Source: Dryococelus australis
Lineage: Eukaryota > Arthropoda > Insecta > Phasmatodea > Phasmatidae
DNA length: 64,000 nucleotides
Reading direction: 5' to 3'
Assembly: GCA_029891345.1 (NCBI GenBank)
Contig: CM057009.1
Span: forward strand, 300,615,466 to 300,679,465
This document shows, in pieces, positions 10,173 through 21,379 of the stretch (position 1 is the first letter of the stretch; each line of letters opens with the position of its first letter). The translations under genes and the position numbers were made by a program. The notes under the pieces are model-generated. The model had not been told where the DNA came from, ran no database searches, and saw nothing but the letters and a program-made list of their open reading frames with translations.

Positions 10173-11978
10173 AACATGGCCCTTCTAATTTTATGAAATA
10201 ATTGTAAAAGATAAATGTTTATAATATTACAGACATTTATAAAATTAAAATTTCTCAGTAAAATATAAATAAATTTACAATGTGAGATTCTGGGTTTGTC
10301 TCTGCCCTCATGGATGACGAAACAGGCAACAGGCGGGCATCTTGGGTGCTTTATTAGGTATCCTTGACCTTGACCAGGAATTGTCTGCTTTAACCGCCAT
10401 ATATCCTCCCATTTTCCCGCAATTTTTTTTCCTCGAAATAATGGTTTTTCCTCTAGTTTCCCATTTCCTCCTTGAAATGACTACCGTCGCAAAAAATCTC
10501 GTATATAATTGTTTCATTTTCCTGCAACTGCAACCACATGTCTGCCATGTTAAAAAGAAGTAGTATGATTATGTCGGTTCGGGGAAAACAGGCATTTGAC
10601 GTCGGAGTCGGAGTTGTCTGCCATCTTGGATGACATCACAGGCACTGCCGACGTCTCGTTTATCTCCCCCTTCGCCGCACCCAACCCACGGCCGGCCATT
10701 TCAGCGGCCTGTAACCCTAGAAATTGTTTTTGTATTGATTTTCCTAGAAAGAAATGCCCATTTACATAGAAACCTCTACTCGCTCGACTACCACGACCCC
10801 TGTTAGAGTGTCGATCGCCAGTGTGTATATTTATTTATGAATTCAAAAATTTAATTTTCCATGCACCAGAAGGTATATAAAAATTAATTTAAGAAAACAT
10901 GCAACTCTTACTATCTAAAGCATTTTTAGCCAAAGCAAACCTACAGTAGTCCAGAAATCACCCACCCCCTCCCTCCGAGCAATCACACTTTTAAATGTTA
11001 AAAGTTTTTTAGTATAATGCCATAATGCAATCCAGGTAGGAAGGACCTTATAAAGAAATATGCGAATATTAATACTTTTTGGTTTTCGAAAAAAAAAATT
11101 TTAATGAAAAAAAGGTGGTGTTTATCTATGCATTTTATGAAAACTAAGCTGCTAGGATGTGCTTGTCATAACAGGAGAAGCGTGCAGGCGACAACATGAT
11201 GCAACTACCGGGAAAGGAAGCGGTCGAGTGTTTTCGACCCCGGACCATGTGCATGTGATCTGACCTTCATCGTACATCAGCTGCTGTGCAGCTTTGTACA
11301 CCATGCATCAATTTTGTATTAAAATGCTGTGTGCTTTAAAAAACTAATGAAGTTTGGTTTATTCACATGCATGCACATGCCAAAGAAAACATAAGTCACT
11401 TACTTATAAGCGAAAGGAATTTAGTTTTCTGGGCAAATTAAAATTTGCCATCGATAATATGTAATAAATCTCATTTTTAAAGATGTCCATAATGGAACTC
11501 AATATATGATATACTGCCACCCATCCTTAAGGATAATCTAACAAAAATGTTATAAATATCACTGTGTAAGTGACAGAAAATACAGCTTAAGAAAAAATCT
11601 GCTGTTTACAATCTAAATTATGTTACCGAGCAGCATCATGAAAATGAAGTGTATTTGTTAACTTATCTCACCATGTTTAACGTGTTAAGTTTGTATTTGC
11701 AGCTGCTTTTATAGAGTAGTGCTGCTGCTTCGAAAACGAATATCACATCGACAGGAAAGGTGATGGCAGGAAACAGAAAACAAATATGTTATAACGGGAA
11801 CAATAATTTCCATGGCACTCCGATAGGCTGGTGCATTAAAAAGTATATTTTTTAAGAAAGTTTAACTTCACATTACATACAAACGCGAACTACAGGTATT
11901 GAATTCCATGGTATAACACTATATTGGTTGTAGACAAGCTTTAGCATAGTTCGTATGAACAGACCTTGAATGAACAGT

Positions 11979-12022
11979 CATGCAGAGTACCCTAGGGATC
12001 CATGCAGAGTACCCTAGTGATC
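11979..12022. repeat. Tandem duplication of a 22-bp unit
   Basis: CATGCAGAGTACCCTAGGGATC at 11979-12000 is followed directly by a second copy at 12001-12022 with one difference (G to T). Confidence 0.95.
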
Positions 12023-12508
12023 CGTGCACACCATGCTATCTGGGTGTCTCTGGTGCGACACTGATATCTGCCTGACCACATTGTCAGCTGCAGATGTGCC
12101 CAAGATTATCCGGCCATCGTCTGAGCCTGCTGGTGCAAAAGAGTGTTATTACAAGGCGTGTGTCACTACAAAACAAATTCGATTTGGCTTATGCAAGAAA
12201 CTAAAACTTAGAATACATGCACATGAATGCTCACACACACATACACCTAGGCATCAAAGCTCGCAGCTCTGAATGCACAGCAATGCGGATTTGCCATTGT
12301 GTGCGCATTAAACTTCATTCTAAGATAGACATACACTATTTGACCAAAGTTTGATTGTAGTTGGGTAGCTAGCCACCAAAAAAAAATTTCATGAGTACAT
12401 CCGTTTGTATTATTATTACTGCTTTTCCTCACTCTCGGCCAGATCATGTATTTGTGAGCAGACATATACATATCACACCACAGTATATGTGATGCATTTG
12501 CTTTTCTC

Positions 12509-12512
<4 letters not shown>

Positions 12513-12594
<82 letters not shown>

Positions 12595-12605
12595 TGTGTG
12601 TGTGT
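12513..12605. repeat. Compound (TA)n-(TG)n microsatellite
   Basis: A TA run from 12513 to about 12561 passes directly into a TG run to about 12605, interrupted once by GG at 12590. Confidence 0.97.
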
Positions 12606-13463
12606 TATTTTATATTTATTTCATTTCTGCGGGCCTATCCCATAACATGAGTCCACTATAAATTAGGTAATTGGTTAATAAAAATTACTGTAGTTTGTAG
12701 TAACATTTTATGTATTTTATAGGGTGTGCAGAATATTATTATAATTATTGTGCATGAATTAGGTTCGTTGTCCCTTTGACATGATTTTATAGGCTTTGTA
12801 AAGCTTTGTTTGCATGGGGGAAGGCTTCGGGTAAGTTAGAAGTAGCCATGAACAATCTATAGGCTGCGACCTTATGGTCGAAGCGCACAAACTGCTAACA
12901 GAGCATAATATTTACAACAAATATACAGACGAAATGGTGAAAGATTTATACTTGGCAGGGGTTTTAACTTTAATGTTAAATAATATATCACATTCATTGC
13001 TACACCTCCAAGCCATAAAATTCAGCTCGAAACTCCGTCATTGTGAATGTTGTTCGAGCCATAGCATATCAACAACATAGTCTTAAAATTAAATGTATTT
13101 TATGTCCTTCAAACCACGTTTTAAAAATTAATTGGTGTAGATCATTAGACAGCTGAAGTGTCTGGTAAAAATCTTTCTACTGTTTGACCATACACAAAAT
13201 GCTTACACTACTGCAGAAGAAAGGCTTTTATATTTAGTATGCATAATCCCATAAATATAATTCTAGCTAATGCACTTACCTAAAAATATGTTTTGGGAAT
13301 ACAGAATGGTAGTCCGTGTTGATGGCTATTGGCTTGGTGGACCATCAGGGAAGACTGGTTATGTGGACTGAATAGTAGTTCTTTGCTGTTATATCAGGTC
13401 CGGTGCCAGTGCTCAAAGCATGAGGAGATAATGTGGGTCGTGGGCCATTCACCCTAATGCCTG

Positions 13464-13620
13464 GTTGCACCATTAACAGCCCTGAACCAAGATCATAAGA
13501 TCTTGGTTCAAAGATGATCTTCAGTTTGATCTAAGTTCAATGTACGAGTGTTGCACCAATGCGGACACCTGAGTTCCGATCGTAGATCACCTTATCTCGG
13601 TTCAAAACTAAAATCGTGAT
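13464..13620. repeat. MITE-like fragment with a perfect hairpin
   Basis: It begins GGTTGCACCATTAAC. At 13483-13508 there is a perfect 11-bp inverted repeat, GAACCAAGATC then ATAA then GATCTTGGTTC. GTTGCACCA appears again near 13550, followed by further GATC- and GGTTC-containing words in both orientations. This fits the subterminal structure of a small inverted-repeat DNA element, but I could not define a matching right end. Confidence 0.45.
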
Positions 13621-13949
13621 GAAACTTTGTTTGCAATTGGTTCTCATTTCGTGGCATCATGATGCAACAGTTTATTTTGAGGTTCTGAGACAATTAATAC
13701 GTTTTTGAAGACATTATCTCTTAGACTAGGATATTTTACTACATAATTTAGATGAATGCACTGAAAAAACTGTGTTCCAGTTGTTTTCTTTGATTGGAAA
13801 CACTTTGCACACATTTTATTGTTATTTTTAATACCAATATTATTGAAGAAGGTCGTGTACATAGAACGAGGTGATACGATGTTTTATTTGATTTAAGTAA
13901 AATAATTGTTGTAAGAACTTTACTGAATAATATTCAAGTGTGTATAATG

Positions 13950-14810
13950 TTGTTGACGTGAACTCTCAGCATTAGCCTATATTTCCCCACTGCCAGCATC
14001 TCCGCCACAGGAATTTCCAACCACGAACGACGCCAGTGTGTCAACCTGTGTTCTGTGAGTCAGTGTAAATGCACCAGTGCAGTGAAATCAGGGTAGATAT
14101 GTTTATTATTGTTTTTGAAATGGCCTTTTTAATATCGTGTTTTCAAAATAATATTGTATGTTTACCATATGCTCACTGCAGCGTCCCCGTGTCATATTTT
14201 GTTTTGTTTACATTTTGTGAAGGGAAATATTTTGTGTGCTCTTGTAATATTATGTTGCCAAGTGTAACATGTTTGCAAAGATGAGTGCCGTGCGCAAGGG
14301 CTGTGCACAGAATATTTTCACTCAGATATTAAGTGTAAATAGTATTCTTGTTAACAGTGGTGTCGTATTATATTTCAAGCGTTATGTTGTGTTCTATTGT
14401 GTTGCTGCCCAATGGTATAATAAAGTCCTCATATATAAATAAGATAACTGATGTGAACCCAGATACATGTCAATAGAAACCTGATTCGTTAAGTGTTGTG
14501 CAATGTTGTGACAGTTATAGTGTGTTATTTTTAAAAGTGTAATTGTTTGTTTTCTAAATGCACTAAAGCACTCACTATTACTAGGGAACATTGTAGAATA
14601 TTCTTTAAGTATTTTTGAGAAGGGTTTGGGCATTTTTCGAACTTGTTTACTTTTTCCATGTTTGTTATTATTTTGGACGGTGCCACAGATAGTGCGATAC
14701 CAGTGTCATAGGTAACAAAATAAACCAAAGTTTGGCCAACAGAGACAAGTAGCAGAGGCCACGGGCCAACCCGCATGGCCGCGGACTGTTGTCCGCAGAC
14801 TTTGTAAACA
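13950..14810 (+). repeat. Dispersed repeat R1, copy 1
   Basis: Aligns by eye with 35570-36375 in the same orientation over about 0.85 kb, with many substitutions. Shared landmarks are ATTATTGTTTTTGAAATG, the block TTTTGTTTACATTTTGTGAA, GGAAATATTTTGTG and GTTATGTTGTGTTC. No coding signal is conserved between the copies. Because copy 2 lies just outside an LTR retrotransposon, R1 may be LTR or leader sequence of a related element. Confidence 0.75.
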
Positions 14811-15324
14811 GGTATATGAATATCAATATTCTTTTAGTCATTTTTTCACTTAAATCTAAATTGCAATGTACTTGCATAAATTAACAATTACAGCACACAT
14901 GAATGTGGGACGATATCTCTACAAAAAAGGACACACACACAATGTGAAATCTAACATGATTTGGTTAGGAAAGGACAGAACTGCACTGCCATTATAAATG
15001 TGCGTGTCCCATTCACAACTTAATTTGAATTTTTTTAAAGTATTTTATTATATAATCGGAAGTGTGTAATGTAATTATTTTTATCATTATGTGCCATCTT
15101 CGTTTCATTAATCTCATCTTAAATTGGTTTTGTCCTAAATAACGGAACTTTGTTTTGTCCCCGGGAATTGGCACCGAGGCACCAATCCGAGTGGCCATGT
15201 TACTTGAGTAGCATCTTCGCCTTTCATGGGTGCCGATCGTGAGTGAGCCCACTCCAAGGTCTTCAACTTTTGAACTGATCATGTAGTTGTAATAGTTAAT
15301 TTAATTTTTCTGGAACGTTTAATT

Positions 15325-15900
15325 CCTCGTTCATTACTCTGGAGTGTGCACCACCCCACCATTCAGACCGTTTTGCTACATGGCTGAACCTTAATTTTTC
15401 ATGTAATCTTTTATCATTTTCGCACCTTTTTAACCCATTGTACAGTTCTCCGACCTATAGTGGAGATGTATAAACTTGCGTGCTTCATACGTGTGTAAAA
15501 TAGATTAATTGTATTGTCATGAATAAGTTCTGTGTATGAATTAATAAATCTGGTAGGTCTGACCATATGACTTAGTATAATTATTATCATCCAATAATTT
15601 ACTATGAGTGCTCACAGTGTTCGGTAGCCGAAACAACCCACGAAGATTCTTAGTGGTATATACGGGGGGCCAACAACCCGTACTAGCCTAGGCAAATTTG
15701 GATTTATAGCTTCTTCAAGATTTGGAATTATTCGTCGAACAGGAATCACCACAAGAATGATGTTGGAACATCGAGGGGAGACCCTGCAGTCGTCAGGACC
15801 CCAAGATTCTCGTGCACGAAATAGCGTGGCCGGGTGTACAGGCAACACACAGTTCACTGGAGATGATTGGAAATCTCATGACATACTATGCTAACATATG
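15325..15900 (+). repeat. Dispersed repeat R2, copy 1
   Basis: Aligns with 42850-43335 in the same orientation, from CTGGAGTGTGCACC to about 15860. Shared stretches include TTTTTCATGTAATCTTTTAT, TTGGAATTATTCGTCGAAC and AACAGGAATCACCACA. A reverse-strand frame (15612-15857) is also open in the second copy (43074-43334) and its C-terminal part is similar, but it has no recognisable domain. Confidence 0.8.
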
Positions 15901-16230
15901 ATTTCAAAAGACCATGTTGGTGGGTTAATAAATGAATTAATCATGTGAGGTGAGCGTGAATGGTATCCAGGTTTCGTCTGTTAAACATTTCCCCCGAATA
16001 TTCACGATCGCAGTCTTGTTGCTCAGGACGGACGCTCATGGCTTGTTTTGTAACTAGTAACTAGAGTATGTATGCATTAGCCAGTACCTTCCTCATAGGT
16101 TATCATTTGACATGTATCATGTGATCATACCCCTAAGGCCGTTTGTCTGGCCGCGACCTACAATGCCACCGCAGCATTGCTGTATGCTCTACCGATCAGG
16201 AGCAGTGCACACCACAAGGTAAAGGAAAAT

Positions 16231-16278
16231 GATATAGGCCCTAATAATAACTGAACTTATTAGTCCAGGTCCTATATC
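16231..16278. repeat. Imperfect 48-bp inverted repeat
   Basis: GATATAGG at the left pairs with CCTATATC at the right, and the inner CTAATAA pairs with TTATTAG, around a short AC-rich centre. Confidence 0.7.
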
Positions 16279-16889
16279 AGACATTTTTTGTTATGCATAT
16301 TAAAGGATTTATTGATTCTTTTGTTTCTTTTGTTTATAGTGCATATAGTGCATTGTTAACCTGTTATCATCTTTCTCATCGTGCATCTAGGGGTTTTTTT
16401 TGTTTCCATTCATACGTGTTTTGTGTTGCGGGTCTCTGTATATGATTCTTAAATGTGTATGTTCATTTAATAGCATGACACCAGGTAAAGAGATGCAAGC
16501 TGTAACAGAAAGTAGTGCTGCTTTGGCCCATGAGTAAGTTGAGGCGAGCTCGGATGTCAGGTGGGGAGTTCAGTAAATAAGTAGCATTAGATGGAGGTGG
16601 AGCACGTGTAGTGAGCTCCGGCATTTCCAATGCTTGCCGGGCGGTCTTCAACTTTTGATATGGACATTCTCTTCAATATACTGTAATGTAACTCTGGAAC
16701 ATTTTCTTTCGATTTCAACCGCCCAGTAAGCCACCTCCTCTTCCCGTGGGATTAGCATTGCCCCGGGAAGTTTCACTTTTTGTAATCCATTGTATGTCGT
16801 ATAACACTTTTTGCAGTTTCACCACAGTGGCCAGTTATAGCCACCCCGTTTTAATGTATATGCTCTCCTAGGGAGAGATGTATTTATCA

Positions 16890-18695
16890 AAATTAATCTG
16901 TCTGTGAACTGTTCGGTACGATATTTATTTTCAATCGCTCTATGCGTGTCAGGGGACGGGCCCTTATAATACCCTCTCAATAGAGTTCCGCGTTAACCAT
17001 TTATTTTGCAAGTGTCAGTAAGTATTGTTCCAAGCCCTATGGGTGTGTGTTTGGCCCTTACAATCCACATATGTGAGTATTAAAAGTATATAGGCAATTT
17101 TACCGCCAAGATCAACAATGGTACATAGTCGACCCACCAGCTACTGTTTAACAAACAACCTTTATCTGGAGCAGTAATCAACAAGGCAGAGATCACCAGT
17201 ATCATTGGAGAGGAGATTGGGTCCGGGTGGACTGCCACAATTCTGAGGTTAAGAGAGACAGCATTCACATTGACATCGCCGTGACGGCATCTGGCACCAA
17301 CAAGGTAACATAAAATCCTACGCCTCACCTTCACCACCCAAAAAAAAACCTTTCTACCCTTTTCCAATGCCTCACAGGTGTCAAATAAGTGCTTCTCCAT
17401 GTGGCCAAATCTCCCGCCAAAAATGTTTCCAAAAATTTCCAAAAATTTTCTGTACGTTTTCCTGAAGAGTAATATTTCCAATCTGTTCATACTAGCAATG
17501 GCATTAGGACGACAGGAAGGTACCAGCAAGGGCAATGGCAGTGTTGGGACGCCAAGGGACGCCGCATAGACACTTGGGAAGCATGTTAACAATCGGAAAG
17601 TGATGCCACGCCACACCACTTGGAGGGCGGAGCAGAGGGAAGCAGCATAAACCAGAAGTGATGGGGTGGAGGCTACCCCTCCCCTTCCTCCTGCATACTA
17701 TGCTGCCGACAACCAGCTGACCCCTCATGCACGCCGTGCATCAGCTGAGCATCGGGTCGACAAGCCCTCCACCCAGGACAACAGGCCATCCACAACCCAA
17801 GAGGGGAGGGCGGACCTCTTCCCCAACCCTGTGCATCTGCATCAGCCGACCTGCATATCCCACACATGTAGTTTTGTTTACCAACAAAGCATGACTGGCA
17901 GAATGACTGACAGCGTGCCGGCACTGTGGTGTCCTGAATGTTTGCACCCTATTGTAACTAGTGACCAATCATTGAATGAAAACAATCATATTTTCAATGC
18001 CATCGCAAGACCATCCTTCTGAACAGCCGCGATGGTTACATCTGCAAGACAGTAAGAGATGGTAGCAGTGAACTTATACAGGACAACAAAAAATTTTCAA
18101 TACAAGTGAAACTCGAAACTGGATATTTTCCAAATTATGTGTTTCCTTAATACTGTGACAACCTGTTATGTAATGGCCAGGGTTGCCATTGTTCTCCAGT
18201 GCGCACAATGAGACACAAAGTATCACCAAGAATGCCTCAGTGACATGGAACACAAAACAGTTGTGGGACTGACATTTATTTGTTTGTTGTGTTACTTAAC
18301 TTCAAGGAAATTTAAGCAGGGCATAAACTGAATGCAAAACGAAACTGCAGACACCCTATGTGACCAGGTGTTGGACTTGCTAGGATAGAGGGATAATGAT
18401 GTGGCAGTGAAAATAAACGGTAACCTCTCGCAGGTGATAGTGGCACAGAACAGAAACAATGTGACCGGTGGAACGGAACAGAGCAAAGGAGGGGAGTGGC
18501 AGCAAAATAGGGGAGGAGAGCAGCACAAAGCCAAGATGCTGCATGCTCCCGCCAGTCACGTGGCTTTTGTAAACAAACCCCCAACACTTTAACCTACCCT
18601 AACACATGCATCACACACATTCCAACCACCTACGCCATTTTTCCTGCTACTACCGTACATGTTTTCCACAGTTTCCACCGTACAGTTATAAAAAC
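16890..18695 (+). mobile_element. LTR-retrotransposon leader and zinc-finger region, copy A
   Basis: Aligns in the same orientation with copy B at 21380-23240, starting from the GTGTGAACT-containing stretch and continuing past CCGCCAAGA(T/C)CAACAATGGTACATAG to CCTACGCCATTTTTCC near 18640. The coding part from ATG 17891 begins MTGRMTDSVPALWCPECL, close to copy B, but is broken soon after. Further pieces of the zinc-finger region follow in other frames to about 18290. Homology ends at about 18695, where unrelated sequence begins, so copy A has lost or never had the gag that follows in copy B. The large reverse-strand frame at 17080-17619 is not conserved in copy B and is treated as a shadow. 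Confidence 0.7.
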
Positions 18696-18948
18696 CAGCA
18701 GTCAGCTATTGCTGAGCACTCCATGACAACTAAACATAGTATTGACTTTGACAAACACAGCACACTAGCCAACATACGAATGTATAGATAAAGAACCATT
18801 ACAGTATTAATAGAAATATTAAAATATCTGCATAACATCAACAGAGAAGATGGATACAAGTTAAACAAAATATGGGCAAATCTTTTCATAGACGACCTGA
18901 AATCCAGGGATGCGAGATCAGAGAACACAGACTCGGCAGGATTGGCCG

Positions 18949-19134
18949 ACCACCTCAACCAGTCAGGAGGATGACAGACTGCAATTGGCCAGAGAGTCCA
19001 GCCAATCGGGGTAAAGACTGCACCCTCTCAAGAATTTAGCCAACCACCTCAGCCAATCAGGAGGAAGACAGCCTGTGATTGGCCAAAGAGCCCAGCCAAT
19101 CAGGAAACAGGCATCCAGAAATCAGAATATAAAA
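18949..19134 (+). promoter_or_regulatory. CCAAT-box duplication and TATA box
   Basis: Two copies of a roughly 60-bp block, starting at about 18946 and 19042, each contain CCACCTCA, CAGTCAGG or CAATCAGG, a GGCCA(G/A)AGAG word and CCAATC. Together they give several CCAAT or ATTGG boxes. They are followed by TATAAAA at 19128-19134. Downstream lies an AATAAA at about 19353 and then the LINE ORF1 at 19542. This looks like a strong pol II promoter of a mobile element. I could not find a second copy to show that it is an LTR. Confidence 0.45.
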
Positions 19135-19541
19135 TGGCCTTTTCCTTCGACGGTCCTCAAAAGGCAATTTTCGACCAGGGTTTTCGAGGCGGCCAGCAAG
19201 GAGGAAGGAGCTGCAGTGATATTCAGTCTACTGCTGTGAGTAGTTCTTATCAGAACCACTTGATTTCAGTGAAAGGTAGTGCTGCTAGTTCTTCTTAGAA
19301 CTACCACACAAATTGAAGTTAAGTTCTCTTAGATTCGTTAGATTTAAATATAGAAATAAAATTTCTTAGTATTTGAACATAGAGCGCCAGTCACCCCCTA
19401 CCTTCATGGCCTTGTCTCTGGTAGAGGGGAGAGGATAGGAGGGAGGGGTTTGGATGGCGCACACCAGCCAACATAGAGAGGTACACTGTAGGCACGCATT
19501 CCACCACCTGTGACCAGTGAAAATAGCCATATCCGATGCTG

Positions 19542-20420
19542 CGATGGAGACGCAACTCCCAGCGAACCCAGGAAGCATAATTGCAAATGATGTGGCATCG
19601 CGAAATGAAAACAAGCACCCAAATTATATACACGACGTACAGCCCTCTCAGGATATTCAATCGTCCCCTTAGTGCTCTCAGCAGCCCCCAGTAGGCCAAA
19701 CTGTCACACAGCCAAGACAGCAGCAGCCAAAAAAGCTGCAAATAAAACTGTTTTCGCTCTACTTGACCACTATTCACAAGTACCCCACCCTTAAGCGAAA
19801 ACTTAATGAAACCATGACACTTTCATGGAGATCAGTCTGTGTCACAGCAGATGCTATAAGAATCCATACAATTTCAATGACAGACTTTGCAACAGATGTC
19901 TGCACAGTAAAGGAAATGGGATACCAGCACAGCCTGCTCTGACAGGCCGAGGAAATACCCATAAATCTGGTTTTCTGCCGCATTCAGGCCAACATAGAAA
20001 CGGAATTCCTCACCGAAGAATTCTTTCATACATGAAAGAAACAGGAGCCCAATAAACAAACTGGCCATCGAACCGCCTCATGGTACTAATACAGCACCTT
20101 ATATGGTTCTCGCGAGCTTTGCCGGATTCCAAATTCGCGTAGAGGAATTTCACAATCCCACTGGACTTACCCAATAATCCTGCTGACAACGTTTCAATCA
20201 TGTGGCAGCGAGATGCAATGCCATGCCACGATGCAGATACTGCAGTGGCCCGCACCATGCAAAAGAACGTACCATTGAAGATGACCGCAGCTAGGTCAAA
20301 TGTGTGAGCTGCAGACAAAACCATTGTGCAAACTACACAGGTTGACAATCGTATAAAAATGTAAAATGGGGCCACCTAGCACCCGAAGTGCAACAAGTTC
20401 GCCAAACCTATTAAGGAAAA
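19542..20420 (+). pseudogene. Jockey-like LINE ORF1 (Gag with zinc knuckles), broken
   Basis: The frame from ATG 19542 (METQLPANPGSIIAND) shows a Gln/Pro-rich N-terminal region. It then has a stretch with IRIHTISMTDFATDV and PINLVFCRIQANI, which resembles the domain preceding the zinc knuckles in Jockey-clade ORF1 proteins. After further frame changes the C2HC knuckles appear: QRFNHVAARCNAMPRCRYC with a following GPHHAKE (about 20185-20265), and KCVSCRQNHCANY (about 20295-20340). The protein would bind LINE RNA. It has at least two stops and two frameshifts. No ORF2 (endonuclease or reverse transcriptase) follows within the window, because another element begins at about 21380. Confidence 0.7.
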
Positions 20421-20987
20421 TTAGCTCACAGCTGCCTGGCAGCAGGCTGTCCAGGTACCTGCCCCCTCAGGGCCAACAGGAATGCACCAATTTCAATAAA
20501 TGCCACCACGAAACACGTTTATGCACTCGTGGGCCCAACAACAGTAGCCAGCACTTGTACCTATGTGTAACAGGTATTCCTGGCTACACGACGAAATGGC
20601 ATTCCCAGCAATGGGAAACACACCAATACTGTGCAACCACAATGTCAGATGGGACATGAATCAGCAATCTAAGGGACAAAAATATTTTTAAAAAACACAA
20701 AAACCAAAGAAAAACCAACAGAAACAAACTGCCGAGCAAGCCACGAACATGCAGCCTGCTGCTGCTGCTACAACTACCCCCCCCCCCCACCCGGCCACTC
20801 AAGATAAGGGGTCAGCCAATCAGAGTGCACTTCTGCCCCAACAAAATGCACGCTCCCAGGGCGAACTCGCCACACACACTCTGCAGGCCATGGAGATCGC
20901 ATCTGTACCAGTAGCTCCGACACATGCTAACCTGGTGTGGGTCTCCCCCCTACCACCTTGTGATAAATAAAAACCAAATTATGAATT

Positions 20988-21278
20988 ATGGTTGCAATTA
21001 ATTGGACCTTCACAAATGACACACATTTCAGCAAATACCCTGACCTGGCACAAGTGCTGCAGCACTTCTGTGCCGTGATCGCGTTCTGGACAACTAATAT
21101 GCCGATTCAAGAAAAAATAGCCGCGATCATCGGTTTGTCCATTCAGCTGGTAAAGAACTTTAACCATGCTGGTAAATCCCGAAACACACATAAAACAATG
21201 TTCTTTTCTGGATGCTTGCCGCCTCAGCTCAAAAAAGGACAAACTTATACACAATTTGTCTCGACATCTAAGTCTTAA
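20988..21278 (+). pseudogene. Possible C-terminal part of the LINE ORF1
   Basis: Open frame MVAINWTFTNDTHFSKYPDL with an amphipathic hydrophobic segment (LAQVLQHFCAVIAF, IAAIIGLSIQLVK). It follows a Pro/Ala/Thr-rich low-complexity stretch (20740-20980, with a C10 run near 20780) in line with the LINE ORF1. The position fits an ORF1 tail, but I see no diagnostic motif. Confidence 0.3.
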
Positions 21279-21379
21279 CTGTCGAAAGGCATTTTCGCAG
21301 TTTTGCTGCAAGGTCGGTCATAATAGAAAAGTGCATTTCATTTCAAGTGCCCTCATCGAAGCAATGTAATTTTACCATA

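Larger units (their letters stand above)
8421..13460. other. Intergenic AT-rich DNA without recognised genes
   Basis: Apart from the repeats listed separately, nothing supports a gene. The frames at 10308-10563, 12024-12272, 12405-12650 and 12874-13080 have no family signature; the third is partly a translation of a microsatellite. Around 10300-10720 there are two CATCTTGG(G/A)TG motifs and CCGCCAT-type words that look like remnants of a dispersed repeat. Confidence 0.4.
14811..16890. other. Region between repeats without recognised genes
   Basis: Outside R2 and the inverted repeat at 16231, I see no gene. The reverse frames at 15013-15282 and 16463-16651 have no family signature. Confidence 0.4.

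Noticed and set aside
12405-12650. 81-codon frame with Tyr-Ile and Cys-Val repeats
   Set aside because: It is a translation of the (TA)n-(TG)n microsatellite.
15612-15857. Possible conserved small protein, also open at 43074-43334
   Set aside because: The two copies are one repeat family; similarity at DNA level explains the similar translations, and no domain is visible. Kept only as part of repeat R2.
17080-17619. Longest reverse-strand open frame (179 codons) in copy A
   Set aside because: No recognisable domain, and the frame is not kept in the homologous copy B, so it is probably chance on the strand opposite to the element's genes.
20749-20970. Pro/Ala/Thr-rich frame as a separate gene
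   Set aside because: Low-complexity sequence with a C10 run between two LINE ORF1 parts; better explained as the linker of that protein.
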